Of a stretch of 64,000 bases of DNA, positions 63,101 to 64,000 are shown in pieces. This stretch comes from Sphingobium fluviale. Lineage in GTDB: Bacteria > Pseudomonadota > Alphaproteobacteria > Sphingomonadales > Sphingomonadaceae. Made by a program: the position numbers and the translations under genes. Location: assembly GCF_004122115.1 (NCBI RefSeq), contig NZ_SBKP01000006.1:62001-126000 (forward strand), given 5' to 3'. The first letter of the stretch is position 1. The number at the start of each line of letters is the position of its first letter. The notes beneath the pieces are model-generated. The model was not told where the DNA came from, ran no database searches, and saw only the letters and a program-made list of their open reading frames with translations.

Positions 63101-64000
63101 ATCATGCACGATCCCGGCAAAACCCTCACGTCCACCGCCGAATTCCTCACCCTCGCGCGCGGGCTGTATCATTTCTCTGTTATGCCGGGCGGCAATGGCA
63201 GAGCGGCGACGGAGGGCATGCTGCCCGCGCTACAGATCGTCACCGCGCCGGGCCAGCGCAAGGAGGATGTGGACTATATTTCCGCTCCGGGGTCAGAGCA
63301 TCAGTGGCTGCGCAGCGCGCAGGACAGCGTGATCCTCAAGGTCAACACCGATAGCGTGAAGATGGTGGTCCTCTCGCTCACTGCGCCGGGGCTTGCGCCG
63401 CTGCACATCGATGTGCGCAAGCTGGACGGCGAGCAAGGCGCCGCCGCCTTCGCCAATGCCGCGCCTCAGCCCATGCAGCCGATTATGCTCCCCGGCCAGC
63501 CGCCGGTCGCCCAGCCGGGAGCGGCGCTGCTGCGCGCGCAGATCGTGGCGCATGTCGAATATGCGGGAGATGTGATCGGTATAGACCAGGCATGGGTGGG
63601 CACGCCCGATGGGGAAAGAGCGATCGAGTGCCTCACACTCACGCCGATGACCAGCATCGCGCCCTCCGCCATCGAGTATAAGGCACTCTCCGCCACCGGC
63701 GCGGAAACACCTTGGGTCGATCAGGGCCAACCCTGTGGCTCGCGCGGCAGGGCGACGCCCCTGCTCGGCTTCGCGATCCGGCAAAAGCCCGATGCAATGG
63801 CGCGCTTTCAGTGCGAATATTCGGGCAAGTTCGCCTCCGGGCGGATCGTCGGCTCGATGCGGGACGGCCAGATGTGCGTCAGCCCGCTCGCCAATGACCG
63901 CCTCGTCGGCGTCTGGGTCAATCTCGTCGATCATGCGGCGCAGCCCGCGCGCATCTCCATGAATATCGATACGATCCGCGGGGATATGCGCACGCTCGCC
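60149..64000 (+). CDS. Very large multidomain glycosyltransferase, 3' partial
   Basis: An open frame of 1284 codons with no stop before the right edge. ATG at 60149 has GAGG 6 bases upstream. Residues 1-110 are TPR-like helices. A GT2 domain (about 333-560) shows TAIVIPVYRG, a NLGFPGAANRG segment, LLNSDT and EENDFCMRA. A second GT4/GT1-like domain (about 600-930) has LVSLALAGGVQKHVEARI and FLPSVTPETWSYSLSHAMATG. The beta-rich remainder (930-1284) is unassigned. It may glycosylate a surface polymer or the preceding secreted protein; neither is shown by the sequence. Confidence 0.85.
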   Translation, partial: MSLLTPDHVACHDDPASLSAVIAMANHAIADGRFEVALRHADRAWRLSPQTPLVCEILIALLLREGNAARAMQVFDGLEQRHVNVDLGALHIDALRLSGQWDKASAALEHYLARFAVEQDSKLARAANALVEERPLSGWIGVTPELMLTGHIPAPAQTRDIILEWHEPDGTRETIRIPTAGGVRLAEMLSERRALNGLRVGVLGADIRLIGGTIAFPESFGLNGTATVQPTRVEGTINLSWLPSTTPPALLMAKKAGHQPVTLVADDAAPGDWRFSLPFGKLGRLAGGVFELGVALPDGRVVPFPGSPISLCAAKPYRAPRRRTKRGRVDAISTAIVIPVYRGAAETRACIESVLATIPPAAPVILINDASPESAITALMAEYQHHPRVTVITNPCNLGFPGAANRGMAAAPGHDVILLNSDTVVFPGWFERLTAHADANPDIATITPLSNAGSIASYPGGEESACTEEEARRRDHAAAAANPGLHVEAPTGVGFCMLVRRACINEVGAFDEQLFGRGYGEENDFCMRATAHGWKHVIAGDVYVLHRNGTSFGMTRNGWMARNEAVLDQRHPTYKALVETFHKAQPLAPLRRRIDTALLREDARPVALLVSLALAGGVQKHVEARISALEKQGYQPIMLRPGKESGCARLTVPGKPELQDLLFTSQNELEAFRALMAALPVRQIEIHHFLGLDAAFIDACLSLDAPTDIFIHDYSWYCPRLSLLGANGSYCGEPGAAGCQSCIVQTGSELHDRLYPDALKERSLRWLHQARNVFAPCEDVRQRYARSFPAVDFRIARWEETPPAPRPIADPVPHRVAIIGAIGEQKGRAVLLACARHAALHNLALEFVLIGFSDEEDALLATGKLFITGRYDEAELPELLQREAPAAIFLPSVTPETWSYSLSHAMATGLPIIAFDTGAIAERLRHTSHPHRLLPLETHAAQINEILMNMSSDDAAARQQPPAADPAANATIDMPLTFHGHRGSIMHDPGKTLTSTAEFLTLARGLYHFSVMPGGNGRAATEGMLPALQIVTAPGQRKEDVDYISAPGSEHQWLRSAQDSVILKVNTDSVKMVVLSLTAPGLAPLHIDVRKLDGEQGAAAFANAAPQPMQPIMLPGQPPVAQPGAALLRAQIVAHVEYAGDVIGIDQAWVGTPDGERAIECLTLTPMTSIAPSAIEYKALSATGAETPWVDQGQPCGSRGRATPLLGFAIRQKPDAMARFQCEYSGKFASGRIVGSMRDGQMCVSPLANDRLVGVWVNLVDHAAQPARISMNIDTIRGDMRTLA

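Noticed and set aside
1-64000. CRISPR arrays, insertion sequences and rRNA genes
   Set aside because: No regularly spaced repeats, transposase-like translations or rRNA sequence were seen.

Overview
The window reads as a chromosomal segment of a GC-rich alphaproteobacterium of the Sphingomonadales. The strongest evidence is a serine palmitoyltransferase very close to the Sphingomonas enzyme, with its dedicated acyl carrier protein and neighbouring ceramide-type genes. The ALAS-type hemA and the gene order agree. No CRISPR array, rRNA, insertion sequence, integrase or origin was seen. One tRNA gene (Cys, GCA anticodon) is present.

Layout. (1) 1-2088: obg (5' end cut by the window) and proB. 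(2) 2088-13879: a sphingolipid block, containing an SDR resembling ceramide reductase, an acyl carrier protein, serine palmitoyltransferase, a hybrid histidine kinase, a minus-strand operon (DUF2141 protein, lipid kinase, Tam41-like cytidylyltransferase), two LptF/LptG-like permeases, a membrane desaturase and a GNAT protein resembling bacterial ceramide synthase. (3) 13910-30153: ordinary core genes (amtB, pyrC, ygfZ, a glutaminyl cyclase-type propeller, dnaN, rlmN, a nuclease, hemA, murI, an EF-hand protein, a TetR regulator, a GDT1-type Mn transporter, argG, a PhnA-like protein, an ICMT-like methyltransferase, phhB). (4) 30248-30321: tRNA-Cys. (5) 30605-58331: accessory region. It starts with two molybdenum-cofactor maturation genes, then a 2OG-Fe oxygenase divergent from a LysR regulator, a sterol-desaturase-family hydroxylase coupled to a TPR sulfotransferase, and small secreted proteins. 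Next is a nine-gene minus-strand operon with an ABC importer, a NikR-fold regulator, two DUF1989 proteins, a urea/guanidine carboxylase, allophanate hydrolase and a secreted propeller. Divergent from it are a TonB receptor, a secreted metallo-beta-lactamase-fold hydrolase and a PaoABC-type molybdenum aldehyde oxidase. The region ends with a second sterol-desaturase paralogue. (6) 58332-64000: a very AT-rich intergenic stretch, an RTX-like repeat protein, a strong terminator, and a very large multidomain glycosyltransferase running off the right end.

How it works together. Region 2 appears able to make, modify, phosphorylate and possibly export (dihydro)ceramide-based lipids, which replace lipopolysaccharide in sphingomonads. 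The 37-48 kb operon has the composition of the pathway in which guanidine (or urea) is imported, carboxylated, deiminated by DUF1989 subunits and hydrolysed by allophanate hydrolase. Its NikR-fold regulator appears to have lost the nickel ligands, and a run of three GATTCG half-sites lies between the operon and the divergent TonB receptor gene. These two observations, and the Tam41-like/lipid-kinase pair in the sphingolipid block, are the points most worth following up. All functions are read by eye from the translated sequence; no database search was run.
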